Assembly (NCBI GenBank): GCA_022824585.1
Contig: JAJDZN010000072.1
Location: 1 to 64,000, forward strand
Origin: Bryobacterales bacterium
GTDB taxonomy: Bacteria > Acidobacteriota > Terriglobia > Bryobacterales > UBA6623
Direction of reading: 5' to 3'
Length of the DNA stretch: 64,000 nucleotides
Positions 23,171 through 32,897 of the stretch are shown one piece after another. The translations under genes were made by a program, and so were the position numbers. Numbering within the stretch: position 1 is the first letter of the stretch; every line of letters starts with the position of its first letter. The notes beneath the pieces are model-generated. The model worked only from the letters and a program-made list of their open reading frames with translations, had not been told where the DNA came from and ran no database searches.

Positions 23171-25663
23171 TCAGGCACCACCGGAGAGCATCCGCGCCAG
23201 CCCGCCCAGGGCCTGCTCGATACGTGCTGCGTCGACGTTCTCCGGTAGTGGGACTGTGAGGACCGGACGGTTGGTTTCCGGGTCTGTCCGAACGAGTTGC
23301 GAGATGCCAGCCGGTGCGGTCGTGGGTGCCCCCCCTGGGGCCTGCTGCGCGACTTGGCCAGTGGGTTGGGCTGTCGGTCCGGCCAGCGCTTCGAGAAATC
23401 TAGCCCCGGCTTCGAAGAGCCCCGTCAGCGCCACCTCGATGCCGGGTGCGGCCGGAGGACGGTCGGCACCCCCGCCGGGCGGTGGCCCTGGCGTGTTGAC
23501 CGGCGACGGAGGGGGTTTTGGCGGCGTCGGGGTGTCGGGCTGCGCGCCGGAGGTTTGATCGGGTACTCCGGGCTCCTCGCGCTCGCCCGAGTCTGGTCCC
23601 GGATCCGCGGCCGGCGGGACAGACTCTGCCTGGCGCTCGCCACTATGCGCAGGCCCGGAGTCTTCATCCATCATCTCCTTGACCACTTTGAGAAATGTCG
23701 AGCGTCCAAGCTTCTCGAAGCTCACCTCGTCGGCCGTTGAATCGAAGAGCCCTGAAAACAGGGCTTTCTTCAGTTGCATCGTCTCCCAGACCCGCACTTC
23801 GATGCTCCCTTCCGTCAGCATGTGAATCACTTGCACGGGCTGGGCCTGGCCCATGCGGTGCACCCTTCCGATGCGCTGCTCCAACCGTGCCGGATTCCAG
23901 GGCGGCTCGAAGTTGATGACGGCCGATGCAGACTGGAGGTTGAGGCCCACCCCGCCCGCATCCGTCGACAGAAAGACCATGCAGCTGGGATCCTCTCGGA
24001 AGCGGTCCATCAGTGCGCCGCGCTTGGGCGAGGGAACGCCTCCGTGCAGGGAAACGAAGTCGATCCCTAGCTTGGCCAGTTCCTCTCCGGCGAGGCGGGT
24101 CATCCGCTCGTACTCGCTGAAGACAACGACCTTCCGTCCCTCCTCGACCGCGAGTTCGCGGATGATCTCTTTGAATTCGTCGAGCTTGGGAGAGTGGTTC
24201 GTCTCCTTGTCGAACAGGAATGTCGAATTGCAGAGCATCCGCATGTTCTGGATCGCACAAGTGATGCGGCGCAGGTCCACTTCCGACAGCCAGCCCTGTC
24301 TCTTCCATTTGCTCATCAGCCTGCCGAGAATCTCGTACTGCTCCGCGTAAGGGCCAGCTTGCTGCTCGGTTAGCGGAACGGAGAATACCTGATCGGTTCG
24401 CTCCGGCAGCTGCTTCAGCACCTCGTCGCGCCTCCTGCGTAGCAAGAGAGGCTCCAACTGCCTGTGGATCTGATTCAATCCGCGATAGCCGATCAGCTTG
24501 CCGGTCTCTGTGGTCTCGACGTGGTCGTGCAGGAAGCGGAAGGCGGGTCCCAGTGCGCGACCGTCCACGAACTCAACGACCGAGTAGAGTTCTTCGACTT
24601 TATTCTCCAGTGGCGTCCCAGTCAGCACGAACGCGTAACGGCTCTTGAGCTGCTTGACCGTTTGCGCCGTCTTGGTGGCCCAATTCCGGATGCGCTGCGC
24701 TTCGTCGAGAATGATCAGGTCGGGCGCGAGGGCTTGGATCGCCTCCATGTCCCACCGCACCAGTTCGTAATTGATGAGGTTGAAGAACTTCGCGTCCTCG
24801 TAGCGCTTGATCCTTCGTCGTCTGTCGCCGTCGACGACCTGCACGGACAGGTCGGAGAATTTCTCGATTTCGGTCTTCCACTGGTACTTTACGGAGGCAG
24901 GCGAGATCACCAAGACGCGCTCTATTCCCCGCCGACGCTTCAGGAGCGCGGCTGCTGCGACGGCTTGGACGGTTTTTCCCAGTCCCATGTCGTCGGCCAG
25001 CACAACGCGGCCGCGGCTAGCCGCAAACAGGACACCGCGCATCTGGTACGGAAACAGCGAGACCTTCACCAGTCCGGGAAGGATCGATTGGCCCGCCTCG
25101 ATCTTCCTGAGCTGCTCGCTCTCCCACGCGAGGCCTTCGGCCCGCTCGTTCACGCGGTCTACGTAGTCGATGACGTCGCTGTAGACAACGGCCGTCCCGT
25201 CGGCACGCCGCAGTTCCCCAAGAATGGAGGCGAAGCGGGAATACTGTGCCTTCGGCAGGAGCCCTGATTCGTCGAAGTAATCGGCTGCGACCGCCCCGAG
25301 CATCGGATCGGGCCTGTCGGGAAGCTTCAACTGCACTTCAAGGCTCTCCCCGTACAGGAGGGAGAGGGAGGCGCGCTCGCGCTCGTAACGCTTGTGCTCC
25401 AGCTTCGAGCGGTACCGGCGACGCAAACGTGCAAGCAGGCTCTCGATGTGCTTGCATGTTCCCAAGGTGTTGCGGGCGAAATCGGGACAGGAGCAGTAGT
25501 TGTCGAAGAGGCCCGGGCCGCGCATTGCGATCCTGTACTCGGAGCCGCTGGCTGAAAGCACCTGGTAATCGCCGAACGGCTGGCCCTTGGGCTGAGAGAG
25601 GATCTGCTTGATTGCTTCGCTCGCGCGTTTCTGGCGTGCTTGGATCTGTTCTTCGACTAGCAT
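23171..25663 (-). CDS. SNF2-family DEAD/DEAH helicase with N-terminal SWIM zinc finger and proline-rich C-terminal tail
   Basis: CSCPDFARNTLGTCKH (SWIM CxC..CxH); LADDMGLGKTVQAVAAAA; LDEAQRIRN; FLSTDAGGVGLNLQSASAVINFEPPWNPARLEQRIGRVHRMGQ. Confidence 0.95.
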   Translation of the reverse strand: MLVEEQIQARQKRASEAIKQILSQPKGQPFGDYQVLSASGSEYRIAMRGPGLFDNYCSCPDFARNTLGTCKHIESLLARLRRRYRSKLEHKRYERERASLSLLYGESLEVQLKLPDRPDPMLGAVAADYFDESGLLPKAQYSRFASILGELRRADGTAVVYSDVIDYVDRVNERAEGLAWESEQLRKIEAGQSILPGLVKVSLFPYQMRGVLFAASRGRVVLADDMGLGKTVQAVAAAALLKRRRGIERVLVISPASVKYQWKTEIEKFSDLSVQVVDGDRRRRIKRYEDAKFFNLINYELVRWDMEAIQALAPDLIILDEAQRIRNWATKTAQTVKQLKSRYAFVLTGTPLENKVEELYSVVEFVDGRALGPAFRFLHDHVETTETGKLIGYRGLNQIHRQLEPLLLRRRRDEVLKQLPERTDQVFSVPLTEQQAGPYAEQYEILGRLMSKWKRQGWLSEVDLRRITCAIQNMRMLCNSTFLFDKETNHSPKLDEFKEIIRELAVEEGRKVVVFSEYERMTRLAGEELAKLGIDFVSLHGGVPSPKRGALMDRFREDPSCMVFLSTDAGGVGLNLQSASAVINFEPPWNPARLEQRIGRVHRMGQAQPVQVIHMLTEGSIEVRVWETMQLKKALFSGLFDSTADEVSFEKLGRSTFLKVVKEMMDEDSGPAHSGERQAESVPPAADPGPDSGEREEPGVPDQTSGAQPDTPTPPKPPPSPVNTPGPPPGGGADRPPAAPGIEVALTGLFEAGARFLEALAGPTAQPTGQVAQQAPGGAPTTAPAGISQLVRTDPETNRPVLTVPLPENVDAARIEQALGGLARMLSGGA

Positions 25664-25916
25664 GACTCGCTTCTTTGCCTACCCGCGGCGGCACCCGGCC
25701 GCGCATGGTTTCCAACTATCGTAGCGATCCCTGACCAGACCTCCGCTGCGGCTGAGGCGAGGACGCGCGTTGCCTTGCCGCTAAGTTCTGCGAGGCCCGT
25801 TGCCTCCGGCTGAAGCGGGGGGCAGGGAGGCGTGCCAGCCGTCCTGCGGAGACTTGAGAGTGGACTGTCGCAGGCCGCTATGATTCCCGGCCGCGGAGCG
25901 GTCGTCACTATTCGAG

Positions 25917-27395
25917 GTGTGCGAGAATCACGTCTTGAAGCCAGCGGTGGCGTCCATATTGCTGATCGCTTGCTGCCTCGTGGCGGCCACGCGATTCGAG
26001 GATCCCAAGCCGCCCGAGCCGGCCTCTATCGAAGAGCGCGCCGCGGTCGAGCCGACAGCCCATCCCGGCGTAACGCTCCACGCACGGCCCGCACCGCTCG
26101 CGCCCGGGGCGGTGACCGAAGACTGGCCGGCTTTTCTCGGTCGCAGCGGACAGCCGGCCTCCGGCGAGACCAACCTCTTGCGCGCGTTCGGACAGGACGG
26201 GCCGAAGCTCTTATGGGAGCTGTCCAAAGGCACCGGCTACAGCTCGCCATCGATCCAAGGCGACTACCTCGTATACCTCCACCGTTCAGGGAACGAAGAG
26301 GCTATCGAGTGCCTGCGGCCCGAAACAGGGGAGCGCTACTGGAGCTATCGGTACCCGACAGATTTCAGCGACCGCTATGGCTACAACAACGGTCCGCGCT
26401 CGAGTCCGGTCATCGATGGCGACCATGTGTACACCTACGGTGCGCAAGGGAAGCTGCACTGCCTCCTTCTCAAGACGGGACAGGTCGTCTGGCGCCGCGA
26501 CGTCGCCGCCGAGTTCAGGGTGCCCCAGGACTTCTTCGGGATCGCCACAACGCCGTTGATCGAAGGGGACCTGCTGATCTTGAACGTAGGCGCTCCGGGT
26601 GGTCCCGAGGTGGTCGCCTTCGACAAGTTGACTGGACGCATGGTCTGGGGTGTTGGCGACCAGTGGGGGGCCAGCTACGCAACCCCGGTCATCGCCCGTG
26701 TCCACGGCAAGCGGCGGCTGTTCGTGCTCGGCGGCGGCGAGAGCAGGCCTCCGACCGGCGGGCTGCTGTCAATCAATCCGCTCGACGGCGGGCTGGACTT
26801 CAGATTCCCCTGGCGCAGCCGCAGTTTCGAGTCTGTCAATGCATCCTGTCCGGTCGTGACCGGCAATCGGGTGCTTGTCTCGGCCACTTACCGTACCGGA
26901 GCGGCGCTGATCGAAGTGAAGTCCGACTGGACATTCGCCAAGCTCTGGGAGAACTCCGATTTCGATCTGCACTGGACGACCGCCGTCTACGATCAAGGCC
27001 ACTACTACGCGTTCTCGGGCCGCAACGAGCCAGACGCGAAGCTGACCTGCGTGAATGCCGGCAGCGGGGAGACGGTTTGGAGCGAGTCTCTGGAGTGGCA
27101 GGAAACTGTGCAGGTGCAGGGAGAGGCGCGGGCCTTCCACGCCAGTCCCTTGCGGGGCAACTTGCTGAAGGTAGACGGCAGGTTCCTCGCACTCGGCGAG
27201 CACGGGCACCTGATGTGGCTGGATCTCTCTCCTGCGGGCCCGAAAATCTTGGACCGCGCCAGGCTGTTCTTGGCCCGCGAGACGTGGGCCCCGCCGGTCA
27301 TCAGTCGCGGGCTCCTCTACGTGAGCCAGAACTCGCGTTCCATCGACCCGCCCGCCGGCCCGCGCTTGCTCTGCTTTGACTTGCGGGGCCGGTAA
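25917..27395 (+). CDS. PQQ-binding-like beta-propeller repeat protein, secreted
   Basis: DWPAFLGRSGQPASGETNLLRAFGQDGPKLLWELSKGTGYSSPSIQGDYLVYLHR; repeated propeller blades. Confidence 0.9.
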   Translation: MCENHVLKPAVASILLIACCLVAATRFEDPKPPEPASIEERAAVEPTAHPGVTLHARPAPLAPGAVTEDWPAFLGRSGQPASGETNLLRAFGQDGPKLLWELSKGTGYSSPSIQGDYLVYLHRSGNEEAIECLRPETGERYWSYRYPTDFSDRYGYNNGPRSSPVIDGDHVYTYGAQGKLHCLLLKTGQVVWRRDVAAEFRVPQDFFGIATTPLIEGDLLILNVGAPGGPEVVAFDKLTGRMVWGVGDQWGASYATPVIARVHGKRRLFVLGGGESRPPTGGLLSINPLDGGLDFRFPWRSRSFESVNASCPVVTGNRVLVSATYRTGAALIEVKSDWTFAKLWENSDFDLHWTTAVYDQGHYYAFSGRNEPDAKLTCVNAGSGETVWSESLEWQETVQVQGEARAFHASPLRGNLLKVDGRFLALGEHGHLMWLDLSPAGPKILDRARLFLARETWAPPVISRGLLYVSQNSRSIDPPAGPRLLCFDLRGR

Positions 27396-27460
27396 CGGCA
27401 GCGGCGGCGAACCGTCCTGCAGATGCCATCGGTTCCGCCCGCACGGCCTGAGCGCGGTTG

Positions 27461-29812
27461 TCACGGTTGCTCCGGTAACACCTCGAACAGCATTGCCGTG
27501 CGGTCGACGAACACCTTGCGCAGGCCCCAGCGACCAGGCTGGCTCGCCACGGCTCGGGCCTGTGGGAAGTAAGGGTCGCGGGGGTCCACGTTGAAGACCA
27601 CGTAGTCGATACCGTGCTGTCGCAGCAGCGCCGCCGCAGATGTGTGCGCGGCGCCCGGGGAAACCTCGATTCCGACGAATTCAAAGGACTCCGGGCGCAC
27701 CCGCTCCCAGCCGCCTGCGGGGGCAAGCACCGCGAACTCCAGAGTGGCCTGCGTAGCCGCCGCTCTTCCGGGATGCACCAGCTCGATTCCGTCCACGACC
27801 AAGCTCCGGTCGAAGCGGATCTCGAGTTCCATTCCCGATGCTGCCGGTTGGCGCGATGTCCACCTGGTGAACGGATTCCCGTCAATCATCCGATCTGCGT
27901 GCCACGGCAGAGGCTGCGCTCGCGGGATCCACTGCGGACTCGCGGGTACGGGGCGGCCGTTGCTAAGCACGCGAAACTCGGAGGCCGACCAAGAAGTGGC
28001 GTTGTGGTCGCGAGCCTGCTCCACGCGCACCCCTCGGACGGGGCGCGGCGGCCACGCTGCGCGGACCGCGCTGTCAGGAGAATGGGAGGGCTTCAGGGGA
28101 GCTAGCACCGCATCGGACAGGTCTTGGTTCTCCAGCCCTTGGTAGGAAACAAGGAGTTCTGCATCGAAGTACGCTTCCGGCAGGTCGGTGAAGGACAGCA
28201 CGCGCATCTCGTTGCCGCCGAGCTGGCCGATCCGGTCAGCCAGCAAGAAGAACTTCACGTTTCTGGCTAGGTGCCATTTCTGAGGCTCCAGGCGGAGCGC
28301 CGCCCGCCACGGCAAGCCTTCCACGCTCCACAGGTCGGGGTGGTACCAGCGCGAGCGCTGGCCGGGCCATGACGTGACGCACTGGCCGGCCAGCAAGAGC
28401 GCGACGAGACCGTGGCGCAGCCGGAGCGGTGCCATCTCCAATGCCATGCCGATGGCTAGCAGGGCGAACGGCAAGCTGGGGATCAGGAATCTCGCTCCGG
28501 CGTTGGCAAACCAAGGTGTCGCGCTGACCACGGCCGCAGCGAGCAGGGCGCGGGTCAGCGGTCTCTTCCAAGCGAGCAGGGCGATTGGCAGCAGCAGGAT
28601 CATCCAGCCCAGCGAGCCGGCGTAGCGCTCGCCGAAGACTAGGTCGAACGGTGCTGCGAGGAGCTGTTCCCAGCGGTCGAACGGGCCCTGGCGATAAGAG
28701 CGCATCGCGAACTTGTAGGCCGTCTCCCACTCAACGCTGAAATACGGATTGGGGAACCAGCTGTTGAAGAATGGCGCGAGGGGATTGCCCGTGAAAATCG
28801 CGTTCTTGACCAACCAGGGCAGGCCGACAATAGCTGCAGGGACTCCGGCCCATACGAGCAGTCCCGCCGCGGACCTCGCCGAGCTTCCTTGGAACAGGCG
28901 GTGAAGCGCCGCCGCGAAGGCAGCGGTGACCGCGATCACGCCCGTGTACTTGATGGCGAACGAGAACCCGATCAGAACTCCGAGGACCACTAGCCATTGC
29001 CGCTCTCCGTCGCGCCACCACAGCAGCAGCACGCAGAAGACTGCGAACAGAGCGAAAGCCAGGGCGCAGTCGTTGTAGGCGGAGGTCGCGTCCGGGATGA
29101 CGACCGGGCACGTGAAGTAGACCACCGTGGCGAACGCGCCCGCGAGCTCGGCCCGGAATCTCTTGGCAAGGCATAGGATCCCGCCCGCCGTGGCGATCAG
29201 AAAAGACAGGTGGACGAGCTTTGCCGCTGATTCGCGCCCGATCGCGTAGGCGAACAGGTACAGCATCTCCGCCCCCTGCGAGAGTTGGGCGTAAACGTTG
29301 GTGGTGATCGCTTCGAAGCCGTGCGACCGGTAGTAGCGGTGCACGAGGCCGAGGTGATAGCCCATTGCATCCGTTCTGGTTTCGGGCGCAAGCGTGTGGA
29401 CGACGTACAGAATGCCGTAGACCGCGGCTGGAACGTAGAGGAGCAGTCGCGCGAAGCGTGGCGCAGAGCTAGGCTCCAAAGCCAATGCCGGCCACTTCCA
29501 ACGGCCCCACCGGTACCAAGCCAGCGCGATTGCCGCGAACGTGCCCAGCGCAGTGGTGTCGTAGAACCATCCGGCGGCGCAGAGAGCGAAGACCAACGTG
29601 CTCAGCACCGCGGATCCGCAGCCGAAGGCGAGCAGCCAGCCCTCCGCCGACGTTAGCTTTCCTCGCAGGCCGCGCAGCTGGCCAATCGCTGTCCGGCCAA
29701 TCAGACAGGCCGTTACAACAGCAAGCGTGCCTCCGGCCAGCACGCTTGCCAGTCGATCCAAGGCTTCGAAGAGCGTGGCTTCCATGTGGGTCTGCGACCA
29801 GCGCTTGACCAA
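27461..29812 (-). CDS. GT39-like (ArnT/PMT-type) membrane glycosyltransferase with C-terminal discoidin-like domain
   Basis: Polytopic N-terminal two thirds (PETRTDAMGYHLGLVHRYYRSHGF...); C-terminal WHADRMIDGNPFTRWTSRQPAASGMELEIRFDRSLVVDGIELVHPG. Confidence 0.75.
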   Translation of the reverse strand: MVKRWSQTHMEATLFEALDRLASVLAGGTLAVVTACLIGRTAIGQLRGLRGKLTSAEGWLLAFGCGSAVLSTLVFALCAAGWFYDTTALGTFAAIALAWYRWGRWKWPALALEPSSAPRFARLLLYVPAAVYGILYVVHTLAPETRTDAMGYHLGLVHRYYRSHGFEAITTNVYAQLSQGAEMLYLFAYAIGRESAAKLVHLSFLIATAGGILCLAKRFRAELAGAFATVVYFTCPVVIPDATSAYNDCALAFALFAVFCVLLLWWRDGERQWLVVLGVLIGFSFAIKYTGVIAVTAAFAAALHRLFQGSSARSAAGLLVWAGVPAAIVGLPWLVKNAIFTGNPLAPFFNSWFPNPYFSVEWETAYKFAMRSYRQGPFDRWEQLLAAPFDLVFGERYAGSLGWMILLLPIALLAWKRPLTRALLAAAVVSATPWFANAGARFLIPSLPFALLAIGMALEMAPLRLRHGLVALLLAGQCVTSWPGQRSRWYHPDLWSVEGLPWRAALRLEPQKWHLARNVKFFLLADRIGQLGGNEMRVLSFTDLPEAYFDAELLVSYQGLENQDLSDAVLAPLKPSHSPDSAVRAAWPPRPVRGVRVEQARDHNATSWSASEFRVLSNGRPVPASPQWIPRAQPLPWHADRMIDGNPFTRWTSRQPAASGMELEIRFDRSLVVDGIELVHPGRAAATQATLEFAVLAPAGGWERVRPESFEFVGIEVSPGAAHTSAAALLRQHGIDYVVFNVDPRDPYFPQARAVASQPGRWGLRKVFVDRTAMLFEVLPEQP

Positions 29813-29944
29813 GCATACGGACTTCGGCCAGAGCCCGCACGCCGAACCGCACGCAGCGTTCCATCACAGCCCGAGTCGGGCGCGACGGATTCCAGTGGCC
29901 TCTTCGCAGCGCACGGGACGATCGCATGCCGGTGCCGACAGCGA

Positions 29945-30193
29945 TCAGCGGGACCGCCGGCTCTCGTAGATCAACTCGCGCGCCTCGGGCCAGGTCTGCC
30001 CCTCGAGCGGGTCAGGGCTGTTCGGGTCGCCGACTCTCAGATCGGGGAGAGTGTACTGGTTCGGGATTGATGGATCATCTAGCACGCGCCGTAGCCCATC
30101 CTCGACGACGGCGCGAAGTGAACGTCCCGTCTTCTGGGCGTGGCGCTTGGCTCGAATCAGGATCTCATCGTGAATCTCGATCGTCGTCTTCAT
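29945..30193 (-). CDS. VapB-like type II antitoxin
   Basis: MKTTIEIHDEILIRAKRHAQKTGRSLRAVVEDGLRRVL...WPEARELIYESRRSR, RHH-type VapB signature. Confidence 0.8.
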   Translation of the reverse strand: MKTTIEIHDEILIRAKRHAQKTGRSLRAVVEDGLRRVLDDPSIPNQYTLPDLRVGDPNSPDPLEGQTWPEARELIYESRRSR

Positions 30194-30463
30194 GGCCCAT
30201 ATTAAACATAGGAGATGACATGGGGGCATCGCTTCAGTGCAGCGCGAATGCTGCTACGGCGGAACGCCAGAGTGTCCACCCGAGCGGGAAAGCGCCATCC
30301 GCTGCGTTTCCGGGATCCGAGGACAGGGCAGAATCTGCTGACGTTCGAAGAGTTGCGCGGAATCTGCGGGAGCCGCAGGCGAGACCGCGGAGGGAAATGC
30401 CATCCTGCGCGGGACCGAACGCGCAGACCGTCGCGTCCGTGTTACGGTCGGCCTTCATCGTGC

Positions 30464-31171
30464 CTACCTTCGTCTCAGGGGCTTAACGGCGTACTTGAGA
30501 ATGCACCACAGAGCCCAGACCCCGTCTCTGGGGCGGATCTTCTTGCCTTGCTCGTAGGTCCTGCCGTGGTACGAAATCCCTACCTCGTAAACGCGCGCCC
30601 CGGCCTTGGCGATCTTCGCTGTGATCTCCGGCTCGATGCCGAACCGATCTTCTTCCAAGACGATAGACTGCAGCAGCTCCCGACGAAAGACTTTGTAGCA
30701 CGACTCCATATCGGTCAGGTTCAGATCCGTTGCTAGGTTCGATAGCAGGGTCAGCAGGCGGTTTCCCAGATAGTGCCGGAAGTACAGGACGCGGTGCTCG
30801 CTGGAGGTCAGGAAGCGCGAGCCGTACACGGCGTCCGCCCTGCCTTCCAACAGCGGGTTGAGCAGTTTGGAGTAGTCGGCGGGGTCGTATTCCAAGTCCG
30901 CGTCTTGGACGAGTACGAAGTCCCCCGTGGCTGCCTCGAATCCTGTTCGCACGGCCCGGCCCTTGCCGCGATTGCGATCATGCCGGAGCAAGGTGACGTT
31001 CTCAGCGCAGGCAGCGATCCCCGCCGCAACGTCCGCCGAGCCGTCCGTCGAGGCATCGTCGACGATGATGATCTCGGTCGGAACATCCACGGCCTGGACG
31101 CGAGCGACGACCTCTTGCAAGGTGCCGGCTTCGTTATACGTGGGGATGACCACCGTCAGCGTTGCAGGCAA
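30464..31171 (-). CDS. Glycosyltransferase family 2 (dolichyl-phosphate mannose synthase-like)
   Basis: TVVIPTYNEAGTLQEVVARVQAVDVPTEIIIVDDASTDGSADV...FVLVQDADLEYDPADYSKLLNPLLEGRADAVYGSRF. Confidence 0.93.
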   Translation of the reverse strand: MPATLTVVIPTYNEAGTLQEVVARVQAVDVPTEIIIVDDASTDGSADVAAGIAACAENVTLLRHDRNRGKGRAVRTGFEAATGDFVLVQDADLEYDPADYSKLLNPLLEGRADAVYGSRFLTSSEHRVLYFRHYLGNRLLTLLSNLATDLNLTDMESCYKVFRRELLQSIVLEEDRFGIEPEITAKIAKAGARVYEVGISYHGRTYEQGKKIRPRDGVWALWCILKYAVKPLRRR

Positions 31172-31337
31172 GCTGGGTCGACTCCTTGGCGGGCGACGCG
31201 AGCGTTTCGGCCCGTGATCGCCTCAGACGCCAAGTATGCAACAGTCTGGAACATCGCCGGTCTGCCGGGAACTAGCGGATCGGCGGCTGCGCGGGTCGAG
31301 ACCCATTGCAGCCTCGGCGATTGGGGCGTAGCGTAGG

Positions 31338-32873
31338 ATGGATTCGTTGTCGGACGAACCCAAGCGTGTGCCAAATCCGACCGGCCGAGTGTATCTGGTG
31401 GGCGCCGGGCCGGGCGATCCGGACCTGCTCACGCTTCGCGCGCATGAGCTCTTGCGGGCAGCCGACCTAGTCCTGTATGACAATCTCGCCTCGCCCGAGG
31501 TGCTGGAACACGCGTCTCCTTCAGCGCAGCGCCGCTACGTGGGCAAGAAGCGTGCCCAGCACGCCTGTACCCAAGCCGAGATTAACGGCTTGATGGTCGC
31601 CGCAGCTCGCGAAGGCAAGGTCGTGGTTCGGCTCAAGGGCGGCGATCCGTATGTGTTCGGCCGCGGCGGGGAAGAGGCTCTCGGCCTGGCGCGTGCCGGG
31701 ATTCCGTTCGAAGTCGTTCCCGGAGTGACTTCTGCGCTCGGAGCGGCGGCCTACGCCGGCATGCCGCTGACGCACCGGGACCACACGCAGGCAGTCACGC
31801 TGGTGACGGGGCACGACGTCGACCAGATCGATTGGCCGTCTCTGGCAGGCCGCCAGACGCTGGTGGTTTTCATGGGCCTGACGTCCGTTCCCGCGATCGC
31901 CAAGCGACTGATTGGTGGGGGGATGCCCCCGGACACTCCGGCTGCGGCGATCCGCTGGGTGACGCGCGGAGACCAGAGGGTGGTGACGGCCTCGATCGCC
32001 GACCTGCCGATGGCGATCCGGCGGGAGGGCCTGCGTCCGCCCGCCCTCGTGGTCATTGGCGACATTGTTGGCCTGCGCGAAGACATCGACTGGTTCGACA
32101 AACTGCCGCTCCGGGGCAAGTCGGTGGTCGTCACCAGAGCTGCATCCCAGGCTGCGTCTTTCTGCGGCGCCTTGCGCCGGCTAGGGGCGCGGGTGATTCC
32201 GATTCCCGCGATCGCCTTCGAGCGGCCTTCTAGCTGGGCTCCGGCCGACGCTGCGATTGACGGGCTCGAACGCTACGACTGGGCGATTTTCACCAGCGTC
32301 AACGGCGTCAATCACTTCTTGGAGCGCCTCGACGCAAGCCCGCGGGATCTCCGCCACTTGCCGAAGCGAATCGCCGCGATCGGCTCGGCCACGGCCGACC
32401 GCTTGCGGGAGTTGCATCTCAAGGTTGAGCTCGTGCCGGACCAGTTCGTAGCGGAGGCCTTGGCGGAGGCGTTTCTCGAACGCGACATGCGCGGCAGCCG
32501 CGTGCTGCTGCCGCGAGCCGAGGAAGCTCGCAGCGTGCTGCCGGAGCAACTGGCTGCGATGGGGGCGGAGATCGACGTGGTTCCCGTCTACCGCACGGTT
32601 GTGCCGGAGGCGTCGCGCCAATTGGCCGAGCGCGCTTGGTCTGCCGATCCCGTGCCGGACTGGGTCACGCTGACAAGCTCTTCGACGGCTCGCATGCTGG
32701 CGCAAATGGTGCCGCTAGATCGCCTGAAACGTTCCAAGCTGGCCTCCATCGGGCCGGTCACATCAGCCGCTGTCCGGGAATTGGGCCTGCCGATCGCCGT
32801 CGAGGCGCAACGATTCACGACCGATGGCTTGGCCGAGGCACTGTGCATCGCTGTCACAGGCGCGATACGGTGA
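31338..32873 (+). CDS. cobA-hemD: Fused uroporphyrinogen-III C-methyltransferase / uroporphyrinogen-III synthase
   Basis: N-terminal VYLVGAGPGDPDLLTLRAHELLRAADLVLYDNLAS...VVRLKGGDPYVFGRGGEEAL; C-terminal HemD-like KSVVVTRAASQAASFCGALRRLGARVIPIPAIAFERP...WVTLTSSSTARM. Confidence 0.94.
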   Translation: MDSLSDEPKRVPNPTGRVYLVGAGPGDPDLLTLRAHELLRAADLVLYDNLASPEVLEHASPSAQRRYVGKKRAQHACTQAEINGLMVAAAREGKVVVRLKGGDPYVFGRGGEEALGLARAGIPFEVVPGVTSALGAAAYAGMPLTHRDHTQAVTLVTGHDVDQIDWPSLAGRQTLVVFMGLTSVPAIAKRLIGGGMPPDTPAAAIRWVTRGDQRVVTASIADLPMAIRREGLRPPALVVIGDIVGLREDIDWFDKLPLRGKSVVVTRAASQAASFCGALRRLGARVIPIPAIAFERPSSWAPADAAIDGLERYDWAIFTSVNGVNHFLERLDASPRDLRHLPKRIAAIGSATADRLRELHLKVELVPDQFVAEALAEAFLERDMRGSRVLLPRAEEARSVLPEQLAAMGAEIDVVPVYRTVVPEASRQLAERAWSADPVPDWVTLTSSSTARMLAQMVPLDRLKRSKLASIGPVTSAAVRELGLPIAVEAQRFTTDGLAEALCIAVTGAIR

Positions 32874-32897
32874 TAATATGCGAATGCGAAGGTCGCC

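Noticed and set aside
22942-23181. 79-aa minus-strand ORF and short neighbours in the gap after the helicase gene
   Set aside because: No recognisable domain, no convincing ribosome-binding context; gap left unannotated.
23748-23765. AGCCCTG-AAAA-CAGGGCT hairpin followed by TTCTT, resembling an intrinsic terminator
   Set aside because: Lies inside the helicase CDS and encodes ALFSGLF there; oriented antisense to the gene, with a short T tract. Probably coincidental.
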